A stretch of DNA of 64,000 nt from Chryseobacterium sp. LAM-KRS1 (GTDB lineage Bacteria; Bacteroidota; Bacteroidia; Flavobacteriales; Weeksellaceae), in contig NZ_JAAOIZ010000006.1 in NCBI RefSeq assembly GCF_013184525.1, positions 186,001 through 250,000 on the forward strand. The letters run 5' to 3'. The translations under genes and the position numbers were made by a program. This document shows positions 8,019 to 15,415 of the stretch, one piece after another; position 1 is the stretch's first letter; each line of letters begins with the position of its first letter. The notes under the pieces are model-generated. The model searched no databases and was not told the DNA's origin. It saw nothing but the letters and a program-made list of their open reading frames with translations.

Positions 8019-9365
8019 ATGTCAAATTTTCATAAAACCGCCGCATTTCATACCCTAGGCTGCAAATTAAATTTTGCGGAAACATCTACTATTGCTCGTC
8101 AATTAACAGATGCCGGATATGATAAGGTAGGTTTTGATGATAAGGCTGATGTTTATGTGATCAATACCTGTTCCGTTACTGAAAATGCAGATCGTGAGTG
8201 TAAACTTCATGTAAAAAGAGCAATGAAAGCGAATCCAGAAGGACTGGTTGTTATTGTTGGTTGCTATGCTCAGCTCAAGCCTGAAGAAATTTCACAGATT
8301 AATGGAGTTGATTTGGTATTAGGTGCCAAAGAAAAGTTCAATATCCTGAGTTATCTTGACGATTTAGAAAAATCTGAAAGTGAGGGAATTGTTCATTCCT
8401 GTGAGATTGAAGAAACCGACTTTTTTATAGGAAGCTACTCAATCGGTGACAGAACAAGAGCCTTTTTGAAAGTTCAGGACGGTTGCGATTATAAATGTAC
8501 CTATTGTACCATTCCTTTAGCAAGAGGGATTTCAAGATCAGATACGATCGAAAGTGTTCTTAATAATGCTAAAGAAATTGCAGCAAGAGATATCAAAGAA
8601 ATTGTCCTTACCGGAGTGAATATTGGGGATTATGGAAAAGGTGAATTCGGGAATAAAAGACATGAGCATACTTTTCTGGATCTGATTTCTGAGCTTGATC
8701 AGGTAGATGGGATCGAGAGAATACGTATTTCGTCTATTGAACCTAATCTTCTGAAAGATGAGAGCATTGAACTGGTTTCCAGAAGCAGAAGCTTTGTTCC
8801 TCATTTTCATATTCCTTTACAATCCGGATGCGATGATTTGTTGAAAAAAATGAAGCGACGTTATTTAACAAAGCTTTACCGGGATAGGGTGCATAAAATT
8901 CGTGAAGTCATGCCTCATGCAGCCATTGGTGTTGATGTGATTGTTGGATTCCCTGGAGAAACTGAAGAAAAGTTCATGGAAACCTATAGCTTCCTTAATG
9001 ATCTTCCCATCAGTTATCTTCATGTTTTCACTTATTCTGAAAGAGAAAATACCGAAGCAGCAGATATGGAAGGGGTTGTTCCCATCCCTGAAAGAAAAAA
9101 ACGCAACAAAATGTTGAGGATTCTTTCGGAAAAGAAAAAAATGTCATTTTATCAAACTCAGCTAGGAAAAACACTTCCGGTCCTTTGGGAGCATGAAAAT
9201 AAAGATGGCAAGATGTATGGTTTCACTGAAAACTACGTAAGAGTCCAAAAAGATTTTGACCAGGCATCGATTAACCAGATTGAATTTTTAAAACTTGAAA
9301 AAATAGAAGCTGACGGTACGGTTTCAGTACTTAATTCTTTTGAGAGCTTTTTAGAAAAGGTATAG
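8019..9365 (+). CDS. mtaB: tRNA (N6-threonylcarbamoyladenosine(37)-C2)-methylthiotransferase MtaB
   Basis: A 448-residue radical-SAM methylthiotransferase. It adds a methylthio group to t6A37 of ANN-decoding tRNAs, giving ms2t6A. Visible are the N-terminal UPF0004 domain with its three cysteines (TLGCKLN, INTCSV, VGCYAQ), the radical-SAM cluster motif DGCDYKCTYC (Cys-x3-Cys-x2-Cys), later radical-SAM strands (GVDVIVGFPGE), and a C-terminal TRAM-like segment. Length fits the MtaB branch rather than MiaB or RimO, and the HTLGCKLN start is typical of MtaB. It works downstream of t6A synthesis, for which tsaD is also in this window (46.5 kb). Confidence 0.93.
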   Translation: MSNFHKTAAFHTLGCKLNFAETSTIARQLTDAGYDKVGFDDKADVYVINTCSVTENADRECKLHVKRAMKANPEGLVVIVGCYAQLKPEEISQINGVDLVLGAKEKFNILSYLDDLEKSESEGIVHSCEIEETDFFIGSYSIGDRTRAFLKVQDGCDYKCTYCTIPLARGISRSDTIESVLNNAKEIAARDIKEIVLTGVNIGDYGKGEFGNKRHEHTFLDLISELDQVDGIERIRISSIEPNLLKDESIELVSRSRSFVPHFHIPLQSGCDDLLKKMKRRYLTKLYRDRVHKIREVMPHAAIGVDVIVGFPGETEEKFMETYSFLNDLPISYLHVFTYSERENTEAADMEGVVPIPERKKRNKMLRILSEKKKMSFYQTQLGKTLPVLWEHENKDGKMYGFTENYVRVQKDFDQASINQIEFLKLEKIEADGTVSVLNSFESFLEKV

Positions 9366-9627
9366 CCTTTTTATCTCCTTTCTTATTCATATTATTACAG
9401 ACTTTTCATCATTATTGATGAAAATAGAAAGCAAATTGTCATTACCCAAAATTCAGAGAAGTTTTCGTACCTTATAAATTTCGAAAGTGCATTGGACGGC
9501 ACGATTTTGTTGATTTGTCTTAAGATATAAATTTCATGCTCCTGTTGAAAACTGAAAAAAACAAAAAATACAATAAATTGAACCGTTTTTAATGGAGCTG
9601 AATGCGGGAAAGTATTCTGTATTTTTT

Positions 9628-9635
9628 TAACTTTG
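9628..9635 (+). promoter_or_regulatory. -7 element before the glutamate-synthase-like gene
   Basis: TAACTTTG matches TAnnTTTG and ends 18 bases before the ATG at 9654. A possible TTG start at 9633 falls inside this element, which argues for the ATG. No exact -33 TTTG is present at the usual spacing. Confidence 0.5.
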
Positions 9636-9653
9636 ATAAAATTCAAAAACGAT

Positions 9654-11171
9654 ATGAGAGATAAATTTTTGCTTTGGGGTGCTATAATTTTAGTTGTAGC
9701 CTGGGCTATCGCTTTCTTGATAAAAGCGGATTGGTGGATTCCTATTTTACTTACTATTATTTATGCTGTTGGAGTTTATAATGTTACACAATCAAAGCAT
9801 GCAATTTTAAGAAACTTTCCTGTTTTAGGATATTTCAGATACTTTTTTGAAAGCATCTCTCCTGAGATGCAACAATATTTTATTGAGAGGGAAACAGATG
9901 GGAAGCCTTTTCCCAGAAATCAGCGTTCAGCTGTTTACCGGCGTGCAAAAAACCTTAGCGACACCGTGGCATTCGGAACACAACTGGAGGTTAATCACAG
10001 AAAATATGAAGGGATTAAGCATTCTATATATGCTAAATCGCCATCCGAAGAATTACCAAGAGTATGGGTAGGAGGGGAACAGTGTACACAACCTTACCAT
10101 GCGTCGTTATTTAATATTTCAGCGATGAGTTTTGGAGCATTAAGTGACAGGGCACAAATTTCACTGAACAGGGGTGCGAAAAAAGGTAATTTTTATCATA
10201 ATACAGGGGAAGGAGGTATTTCCCCACATCACCTGGAAGGAGGTGATTTATGCTGGCAAATTGGGACAGGATATTTTGGATGCAGGGATGAAGAAGGAAA
10301 GTTTAATCCGGATCTCTTTATAAAGTATTCTACATTGCCTAATGTGAAAATGATTGAGATTAAACTATCTCAGGGGGCAAAGCCGGGACATGGGGGAGTT
10401 TTGCCGGGAGTAAAAAATACACCTGAAATTGCAAAGATTCGTCACGTAACACCTGGAGTAACCGTGATTTCGCCACCATCGCACTCTGCTTTTTCCAATG
10501 CAGCAGGTTTATTGAGATTTGTGCAGCAACTAAGAGAACTTTCCGGAGGAAAGCCTGTAGGGTTTAAGCTTTGTATAGGAGATACAAAGGAATTTGAAGA
10601 CATCTGTGTTCAGATGAATGTGTTAAAAATATATCCGGACTTTATTACCATAGATGGAGCCGAAGGAGGTACGGGTGCTGCACCACCAGAATTTTCAGAT
10701 GGCGTAGGAATGCCTTTGGAACCGGCGTTGATTTTTGTAAATAAAACACTTAACAATTATAATGTTAGAAAAAAGCTAAGGGTCATTGCCAGTGGTAAAG
10801 TACTGACAAGTCTTGATATTTTAAGAGCGGTAGCCATGGGAGCTGACATGTGCAATAATGCCAGAGGATTTATGTTCTCACTGGGATGTATACAGGCGCT
10901 CAGATGTAATACCAATAATTGCCCTACAGGTGTTGCTACGCAGGATAAGATGCTGATCAAGGGACTGGATGTTACAGATAAAAGTGAAAGGGTATACCAT
11001 TTCCATAAAAATACCCTTCATACATGTAATGAGTTGATTGCCGCAGCAGGGCGTAGTTCTTATGAAGAAGTAGATGCATCTATGTTTATGAGGGGAGACG
11101 AATTCGATCATCTTGCGGATCTTTATTTTCCTGATATTTTAGGAAATGTAAGACAGAAAACAAGAATGTAG
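9654..11171 (+). CDS. FMN-binding glutamate synthase family protein, membrane-anchored
   Basis: A 505-residue protein with two N-terminal hydrophobic helices (about residues 6-23 and 28-45) followed by the glutamate synthase central/FMN barrel domain (GltB-like). Seen are HNTGEGGISPHH, KLSQGAKPGHGG, the FMN-binding GAEGGTGAAPPEF, and the Cys-rich RCNTNNCPTGV that in GltB ligands the 3Fe-4S cluster. It lacks the N-terminal glutaminase domain of true GltB, and no gltD-like small subunit lies beside it, so it is not a normal glutamate synthase. Stand-alone proteins of this family are common in bacteria with unknown substrate. The ATG at 9654 is preferred over a TTG at 9633 that overlaps the -7 element. 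Confidence 0.88.
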   Translation: MRDKFLLWGAIILVVAWAIAFLIKADWWIPILLTIIYAVGVYNVTQSKHAILRNFPVLGYFRYFFESISPEMQQYFIERETDGKPFPRNQRSAVYRRAKNLSDTVAFGTQLEVNHRKYEGIKHSIYAKSPSEELPRVWVGGEQCTQPYHASLFNISAMSFGALSDRAQISLNRGAKKGNFYHNTGEGGISPHHLEGGDLCWQIGTGYFGCRDEEGKFNPDLFIKYSTLPNVKMIEIKLSQGAKPGHGGVLPGVKNTPEIAKIRHVTPGVTVISPPSHSAFSNAAGLLRFVQQLRELSGGKPVGFKLCIGDTKEFEDICVQMNVLKIYPDFITIDGAEGGTGAAPPEFSDGVGMPLEPALIFVNKTLNNYNVRKKLRVIASGKVLTSLDILRAVAMGADMCNNARGFMFSLGCIQALRCNTNNCPTGVATQDKMLIKGLDVTDKSERVYHFHKNTLHTCNELIAAAGRSSYEEVDASMFMRGDEFDHLADLYFPDILGNVRQKTRM

Positions 11172-11177
11172 ATCAAT

Positions 11178-11215
11178 AAAAAGCGCTTCAGTTATTCTGA
11201 AGCGCTTTTTTTATT
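11178..11215. terminator. Bidirectional terminator between convergent genes
   Basis: Stem AAAAGCGCTTCAG / CTGAAGCGCTTTT with loop TTATT, flanked by A and T runs on both sides. It separates the glutamate-synthase-like gene from the FKBP-type lipoprotein gene. Confidence 0.9.
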
Positions 11216-11231
11216 GATGTTTAACTTTTAC

Positions 11232-11981
11232 TTATTCATTTGCAGGTCTATCTGATGTTCCATACACCTGGAAATTAAATACAAATGTTCTGTTTTGAAG
11301 AGAATATCCCGTATAGTTATAATGGGCCTCTCTTCCGAAAGCAGCTCTGGAAGGAACAATAATTACTCCCTGCAGGTTATAAGGAGCCCCATCTGTTAAA
11401 GCAGGTGATGCTGCTTTGAAAAACTTCAACCCTTCCTGGAATCCTTCTATTTCATAGAATTTTCTTTGTTTTGCAACATCTGTTGTAGCATCTGCTAATA
11501 CTTGTTTCTTTACATAATACCACATAGGATCCGAAAGGGGAGATCCGGTTCCATTTACTGTATTGACAAGGTAAGGGGAAACTGAAGATGCTGTAAGCGC
11601 TACGGTTCCGTCTGTATTGGTCGCCAGGTAATAATTTGCTCTTACCATCATCCTAAGAATATCGGTAGCGCCTATTGTTTTTGACGGAGAAGGCTGTGCA
11701 CCTACTCTTACGATGTACACAACTCCTGAAGGAAGTTTTACAGGATTTAATTCTGCTAATTTCTTCTCATGGTCATCAATGGTATCAGTAGCACTGAAAG
11801 CTTTTATATTTCCTTGGGTATCAAGATAGTTGTCGTTCAGGAACTTTTGGATAGCCTGATCATCATAGGTATTTCTTACTGCTACATCATCGGGCTCAAC
11901 AAATGTTTGTGCCTCATCATCTTTTTTACAAGCAGAAAAACAAAGAGATCCTGCAAGGATATATAAAAATATTTTTTTCAT
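11232..11981 (-). CDS. FKBP-type peptidyl-prolyl isomerase-like lipoprotein
   Basis: A 249-residue protein with a lipoprotein signal (MKKIFLYILAGSLCFSACKK, Cys18). The C-terminal half shows the FKBP-like pattern: GFQEGLKFF, the LQGVIIVPSRAAFGREAHYN region that matches the 'iP...aYG' active-site strand of FKBPs, and a final strand TFVFNFQVYG. The family in Flavobacteriia includes GldI-like outer-membrane or periplasmic lipoproteins involved in folding of exported proteins. The central domain (residues 80-160) is longer than in canonical FKBPs. The gene is divergent from the S4-domain gene with 54 bases between starts. Fold assignment is good; enzymatic activity is not shown by the sequence. 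Confidence 0.78.
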   Translation of the reverse strand: MKKIFLYILAGSLCFSACKKDDEAQTFVEPDDVAVRNTYDDQAIQKFLNDNYLDTQGNIKAFSATDTIDDHEKKLAELNPVKLPSGVVYIVRVGAQPSPSKTIGATDILRMMVRANYYLATNTDGTVALTASSVSPYLVNTVNGTGSPLSDPMWYYVKKQVLADATTDVAKQRKFYEIEGFQEGLKFFKAASPALTDGAPYNLQGVIIVPSRAAFGREAHYNYTGYSLQNRTFVFNFQVYGTSDRPANE

Positions 11982-12035
11982 TTCAAAAACTTTAATTACT
12001 TTACAAATAATATAACGGCAAAAGTATAAAAAATT

Positions 12036-12488
12036 ATGAGAATAGATAAATTTTTATGGAGCATTCGTTTTTATAAAACGAGAACTGTTGCAACTGAGGA
12101 GATTAAGAAGAACAGAGTTTCCATTGGAGATACTGTTGTAAAGTCTTCAAAAGAGGTAAAAGAAGGAGATGTAATAAAAATCCGTAAAAATCAGATTGAT
12201 TATAAGATTAAAGTAATCCAGATCCCGAAAAGCAGGATAGGAGCTAAACTGGTATCTCTTCATATCAAAGATGTAACAGACAAAGAGCAATACGAATTGC
12301 TTAAAATGCGTAAAATGACCCAGGACTATTACAGAAGCAGAGGAGAAGGCAGACCAACTAAAAAGGACAGACGGGACATGGATGGATATGTAGAAAATGA
12401 TATTGCATCAGATTTTACGGATTGGGACGACTTTTTTGGTGAAAGTGAAGACGACGGAATGGAAAATGAGGTTGAAGAGAAATCATAA
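12036..12488 (+). CDS. S4-domain RNA-binding protein, Hsp15-like
   Basis: A 150-residue protein. Residues 1-60 form an S4 RNA-binding domain (MRIDKFLWSIRFYKTRT, then KKNRVSIGD and VKEGDVIKI), the arrangement of the Hsp15 (HslR) family, which binds stalled 50S subunits carrying nascent chains. The C-terminal third is low-complexity and very acidic (DDFFGESEDDGMENEVEE), a usual extension in Bacteroidota. It overlaps the 3' end of the convergent aroK gene by six bases. Ribosome-rescue function is known for the family and inferred here. Confidence 0.85.
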   Translation: MRIDKFLWSIRFYKTRTVATEEIKKNRVSIGDTVVKSSKEVKEGDVIKIRKNQIDYKIKVIQIPKSRIGAKLVSLHIKDVTDKEQYELLKMRKMTQDYYRSRGEGRPTKKDRRDMDGYVENDIASDFTDWDDFFGESEDDGMENEVEEKS

Positions 12489-12998
12489 ATAGAGTTTCTC
12501 GATAATTTCATCAACGATAGCTTCAGGTTCTCTGGAGTCAGTAGTCACACTAATCATCGCCTTGCTATAGAATTCATTTCTTTCAAATAAATGCTTAGCA
12601 ATAAACTCAGGAAGGTTTTCATCAGAAATATTAGCGATTAATGGTCTTTTTTCTTTCTGTTTTGAAAGCCTTTCTGCTAAAGTACTAACGGAAGCTCTCA
12701 AAAAAATGCTCTTAGAGTTGTTATTAATGATCTCCATATTATTGTAATAAACAGGAGTTCCACCACCGAGACTTAAAATGAGATTTTCTTCGGTAGCGAG
12801 TATTTCTTCCAAAGTTTCTCTTTCCAGCTTTCTAAAGTAGATTTCACCCTTTTTTTCGAAGATTTCCGGAATAGTTAATTTATTTCGTCTGGAAATCTCT
12901 TTATCGAGGTCAATTAATTTAAAATTTATTTTTTCGCTTAAAATTTTGGAAATGTGTGATTTGCCACAACCCATGTATCCGACTAGTGAAATTATCAT
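12483..12998 (-). CDS. aroK: Shikimate kinase
   Basis: A 171-residue P-loop kinase that phosphorylates shikimate at the 3-position, the fifth step of the chorismate pathway. Visible are the Walker A GYMGCGKS, the shikimate-binding LDKEISRR (Asp-Arg type), GGGTP, and the lid region KEKRPLIA. Length agrees with the family (about 170). It converges on the S4-domain gene with a six-base overlap of coding ends, and no terminator hairpin separates them. Confidence 0.93.
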   Translation of the reverse strand: MIISLVGYMGCGKSHISKILSEKINFKLIDLDKEISRRNKLTIPEIFEKKGEIYFRKLERETLEEILATEENLILSLGGGTPVYYNNMEIINNNSKSIFLRASVSTLAERLSKQKEKRPLIANISDENLPEFIAKHLFERNEFYSKAMISVTTDSREPEAIVDEIIEKLYL

Positions 12999-13029
12999 GA
13001 AATATTTTTAAACAAATTTGCGAAAAAGT

Positions 13030-13059
13030 TTTGAGAAATTAAAAAAAGTTATATCTTTG
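13030..13059 (+). promoter_or_regulatory. Bacteroidota-type promoter of the tRNA operon
   Basis: TTTG (13030-13033), an 18-base spacer and TATCTTTG (13052-13059) match the full consensus. It lies about 55 bases before the first tRNA, as expected for a tRNA operon. Confidence 0.85.
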
Positions 13060-13114
13060 CACCACTTAAAACAAGGGACATTACTTAAATGAAAGTTGTT
13101 TAAAATAAGTGGCC

Positions 13115-13187
13115 GACTCGGTAGCTCAGCTGGTAGAGCAATACACTTTTAATGTATGGGTCCTGGGTTCGAATCCCAGCCGGGTCA
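13115..13187 (+). tRNA. tRNA-Lys (TTT)
   Basis: A 73-base cloverleaf. The acceptor stem GACTCGG pairs with CCGGGTC (one T-G wobble), the D-arm holds AGCTCAGCTGGTAGAGC, the anticodon loop is CTTTTAA with anticodon TTT, and the T-loop is GGTTCGAATCC. CCA is not encoded. The same gene is repeated at 13370. Confidence 0.97.
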
Positions 13188-13222
13188 CTAGCAAAAATAT
13201 TACTAAATTTTGTAATTTTTTT

Positions 13223-13305
13223 GCCTGCGTGGTGAAATTGGTAGACACGCCATCTTGAGGGGGTGGTTTCCTAAGGATGTGCTGGTTCGAGTCCAGTCGC
13301 AGGCA
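13223..13305 (+). tRNA. tRNA-Leu (GAG)
   Basis: An 83-base tRNA with a long variable arm. The acceptor stem GCCTGCG pairs with CGCAGGC, the anticodon stem CCATC/GGTGG encloses loop TTGAGGG (anticodon GAG), and the T-arm has GGTTCGAGTCC. It reads CTC and CTT Leu codons. It stands between two tRNA-Lys copies in one transcription unit. Confidence 0.96.
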
Positions 13306-13369
13306 CTGCAAAGAAAAGTAAATTTTAAGTTGCATATTGATTTAAAATTTGTAAATTAGAATTACGACC

Positions 13370-13442
13370 GACTCGGTAGCTCAGCTGGTAGAGCAATACA
13401 CTTTTAATGTATGGGTCCTGGGTTCGAATCCCAGCCGGGTCA
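13370..13442 (+). tRNA. tRNA-Lys (TTT), second copy
   Basis: Identical over its 73 bases to the tRNA-Lys at 13115-13187, including the three bases just upstream (CCG versus CCG of the flanks). It is the last gene of the tRNA operon and is followed by a terminator at 13495. Confidence 0.97.
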
Positions 13443-13494
13443 CAAGTTTACTGAAAAGTAAATTTTTTTCATATTAATATTTTGTGATTTGGTG

Positions 13495-13529
13495 TTCAAA
13501 GGCTTCCTTCAGGAGGCCTTTGATTTTTT
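13495..13529 (+). terminator. Terminator of the tRNA operon
   Basis: Stem TTCAAAGGC...CCT / AGG..GGCCTTTGA followed by TTTTTTG, about 50 bases after the last tRNA. Confidence 0.85.
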
Positions 13530-13547
13530 GTATATGAGCAGGTGAAC

Positions 13548-13579
13548 AAAAAAAAACTTCGATTAAGGAATCAAAGTTT
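13548..13579 (-). terminator. Terminator of panC
   Basis: On the minus strand an 11-bp stem AAACTTTGATT / AATCGAAGTTT (one U-G pair) with loop CCTT is followed by a long T run (the A run at 13548-13553 on the plus strand). It lies downstream of the panC stop at 13615. Confidence 0.8.
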
Positions 13580-13614
13580 ACATTTTTGTATTGCAAAATT
13601 ATCAGGAGATTGTG

Positions 13615-14463
13615 TTAATCCAAATGCATATTGTCAATTAGTCTTACACCGTCTACTACAACAACGATAAAAGCTCTGTAGGATTTATCTTTATAAAAGA
13701 AGTCTGTTTCTTTTAATGAGTTTTCATCTGCGATCATAAAGTACTCAAGCTTCATACCGTGCTGATGATCGAAAATATCAACAACTCTTTCTTTAATTTC
13801 AGGAACGGTGATTACTCTGAACCAATCATTGACCTTTTTTAATGTTTCATAAATAATTTTTGAGGCTTCCCTACGATCTTCATGCAGTCTTTGGTTTCTT
13901 GAACTTAAAGCGAGTCCATTATCTGCCCTGTAAATAGGAACACCTGTAATTTTTATAGGAAGATGCTTTTTCTCAACCAATTTTTTAATAATAGCAAGCT
14001 GCTGGAAATCTTTTTCTCCAAAATAAGCATTGTCAGGTTGTATTTGCCTGAAAAGCTCTTCTACTACCGTTCCTACACCATCAAAATGGCCAGGTCTGGA
14101 TTTTCCTTCCATTTCATTTTCCAGGCCGTCAAAATCATAATGATGACTTTCAGCTTTTTCAGGGTAGATATCTGTAATTTCAGGGATATAAACGGCGTCA
14201 ACTAATCCGGAATTTTCTAAAATAAGTATATCCCGGTTCACATCCCGTGGATATTTTGCAAGATCATCAGGGTTATTGAATTGAGTAGGATTAACAAAAA
14301 TTGAAGAAATTACAAGATCATTTTCATTCCTTGCTACTTCATAAAGAGAAAGATGCCCATTGTGAAGAGCTCCCATTGTAGGTGCAAATCCTATTCTTTT
14401 TCCCATTTCTTTCTGTCTTTCAATGAAATCCTGAAGTGTTTTTTTATTTTTTAAAACTTCCAT
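13615..14463 (-). CDS. panC: Pantothenate synthetase
   Basis: A 282-residue ATP-dependent ligase joining pantoate and beta-alanine, the last step of pantothenate (vitamin B5, CoA precursor) synthesis. Seen are the nucleotide-binding FAPTMGALHNGHLSL (HxGH signature), VNPTQFN, the DYFFGEKDFQQ-like YFGEKDFQQ block and LALSSRNQRL. A TTG-initiated extension to 14481 exists; the ATG at 14463 gives the usual N-terminus. The gene is divergent from the GT5-like gene. No panB or panD lies in the window. Confidence 0.95.
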   Translation of the reverse strand: MEVLKNKKTLQDFIERQKEMGKRIGFAPTMGALHNGHLSLYEVARNENDLVISSIFVNPTQFNNPDDLAKYPRDVNRDILILENSGLVDAVYIPEITDIYPEKAESHHYDFDGLENEMEGKSRPGHFDGVGTVVEELFRQIQPDNAYFGEKDFQQLAIIKKLVEKKHLPIKITGVPIYRADNGLALSSRNQRLHEDRREASKIIYETLKKVNDWFRVITVPEIKERVVDIFDHQHGMKLEYFMIADENSLKETDFFYKDKSYRAFIVVVVDGVRLIDNMHLD

Positions 14464-14586
14464 AATTAATTTTAATAGCAATTCAAAAATACTAAAATAT
14501 CAGATAATAAACTGCGTTTTTGATAATTTGAAAAAGGTAATTTTCGTAAAAAAATGTTAATTAAAATAATGTTGGATGTTTTTTTG

Positions 14587-14594
14587 TAATTTTG
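14587..14594 (+). promoter_or_regulatory. -7 element before the GT5-like gene
   Basis: TAATTTTG matches TAnnTTTG, 39 bases before the start at 14634. There is no exact TTTG at the -33 position. It may drive the whole block up to gldN. Confidence 0.5.
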
Positions 14595-14633
14595 CACATT
14601 AAAGCATTTTTACAAAAAATTAGATAGAAATTT

Positions 14634-15404
14634 ATGCCGAATCAAAAAATACTGTACATTACTACAGAAATGTATCCATATCAGGAAGATACAAACATGG
14701 CTACTGTGGTAAACAAAATGGCGCTTAAAATGCACAATGAAGGCAATGATGTAAGAGTTTTTATGCCAAGATTTGGACAAATAAGTGAAAGGAAATTCCA
14801 ACTCCATGAAGTTATCCGTCTCTCAGGAATGAACATTATCATTAATGACCTGGACCAACCTCTAATCATTAAAGTGGCATCTCTTCCGGGGGAAAGACTT
14901 CAGGTCTATTTTATAGATAATGAAGAATACTTCAAAAGAAAACAATATTACTATGAAGATGATGGTAGCCCTTTTGAAGATAACGACGAAAGAGCGATAT
15001 TTTTTGCAAGAGGAGTAATTGAGACTATTAAAAAGCTGAACTGGGTTCCGGATATCATTCATTTGAATGGTTGGATGGCCTCTTTTGTTCCTATTTATCT
15101 TAAAACTTACTACAAATCTGATACGTATTTTAAAGACGCTAAGATTGTTCTTTCATTATATAATGAAAAAGACGCCCCTCTTAACGATAAAATCGGAGAA
15201 AAACTAGAATTCGATAATATTTCGGGACTAAAAGCGTTAGATAAACCAAGCTTTCAAAGTTTTGTCATTGAAAGCATGAATTATGTAGACGGGGTTGTAA
15301 AAGGAGATGAATTCCTGGATGGAGACCTGGATAAGGCATTCAATGAAACATCTACAACCAAATCGGAATATCTTGATGTAGATTCCATAAACAAACTTTA
15401 TTAA
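14634..15404 (+). CDS. GT5 glycogen-synthase-like protein, N-terminal domain only
   Basis: A 256-residue protein matching only the N-terminal half of glycogen/starch synthases (PF08323-like): KILYITTEMYPY, DVRVFMPRFG, YFIDNEEYF, DERAIFFARGVIE, PDIIHLNGWMASFVPIYLK. In active GlgA the motif after the first strand is KTGGL, which binds ADP-glucose; here the aligned residues are Glu18-Asp-Thr-Asn-Met22. The C-terminal GT-B domain that holds the donor site is absent (GlgA is usually about 480 residues). It is therefore probably not a glucosyltransferase; the acidic C-terminal 60 residues are unlike GlgA. It is 11 bases from a DUF4270 lipoprotein gene and heads the block leading to glmS and gldKLMN. 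Function unknown; an envelope or regulatory role is inferred from position only. Confidence 0.85.
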   Translation: MPNQKILYITTEMYPYQEDTNMATVVNKMALKMHNEGNDVRVFMPRFGQISERKFQLHEVIRLSGMNIIINDLDQPLIIKVASLPGERLQVYFIDNEEYFKRKQYYYEDDGSPFEDNDERAIFFARGVIETIKKLNWVPDIIHLNGWMASFVPIYLKTYYKSDTYFKDAKIVLSLYNEKDAPLNDKIGEKLEFDNISGLKALDKPSFQSFVIESMNYVDGVVKGDEFLDGDLDKAFNETSTTKSEYLDVDSINKLY

Positions 15405-15415
15405 AAAGACATTTA

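Noticed and set aside
9395..9646. 83-codon minus-strand frame between mtaB and the glutamate-synthase-like gene
   Set aside because: Phe/Ile-rich from AT-rich DNA, overlaps the -7 element of the next gene, no signal or motif.
13126..13335. Open frame on the minus strand across the tRNA-Lys and tRNA-Leu genes, containing RLGFEPRT-like sequence
   Set aside because: It is the antisense of tRNA T-arms, a well-known false gene; the tRNAs explain the sequence.
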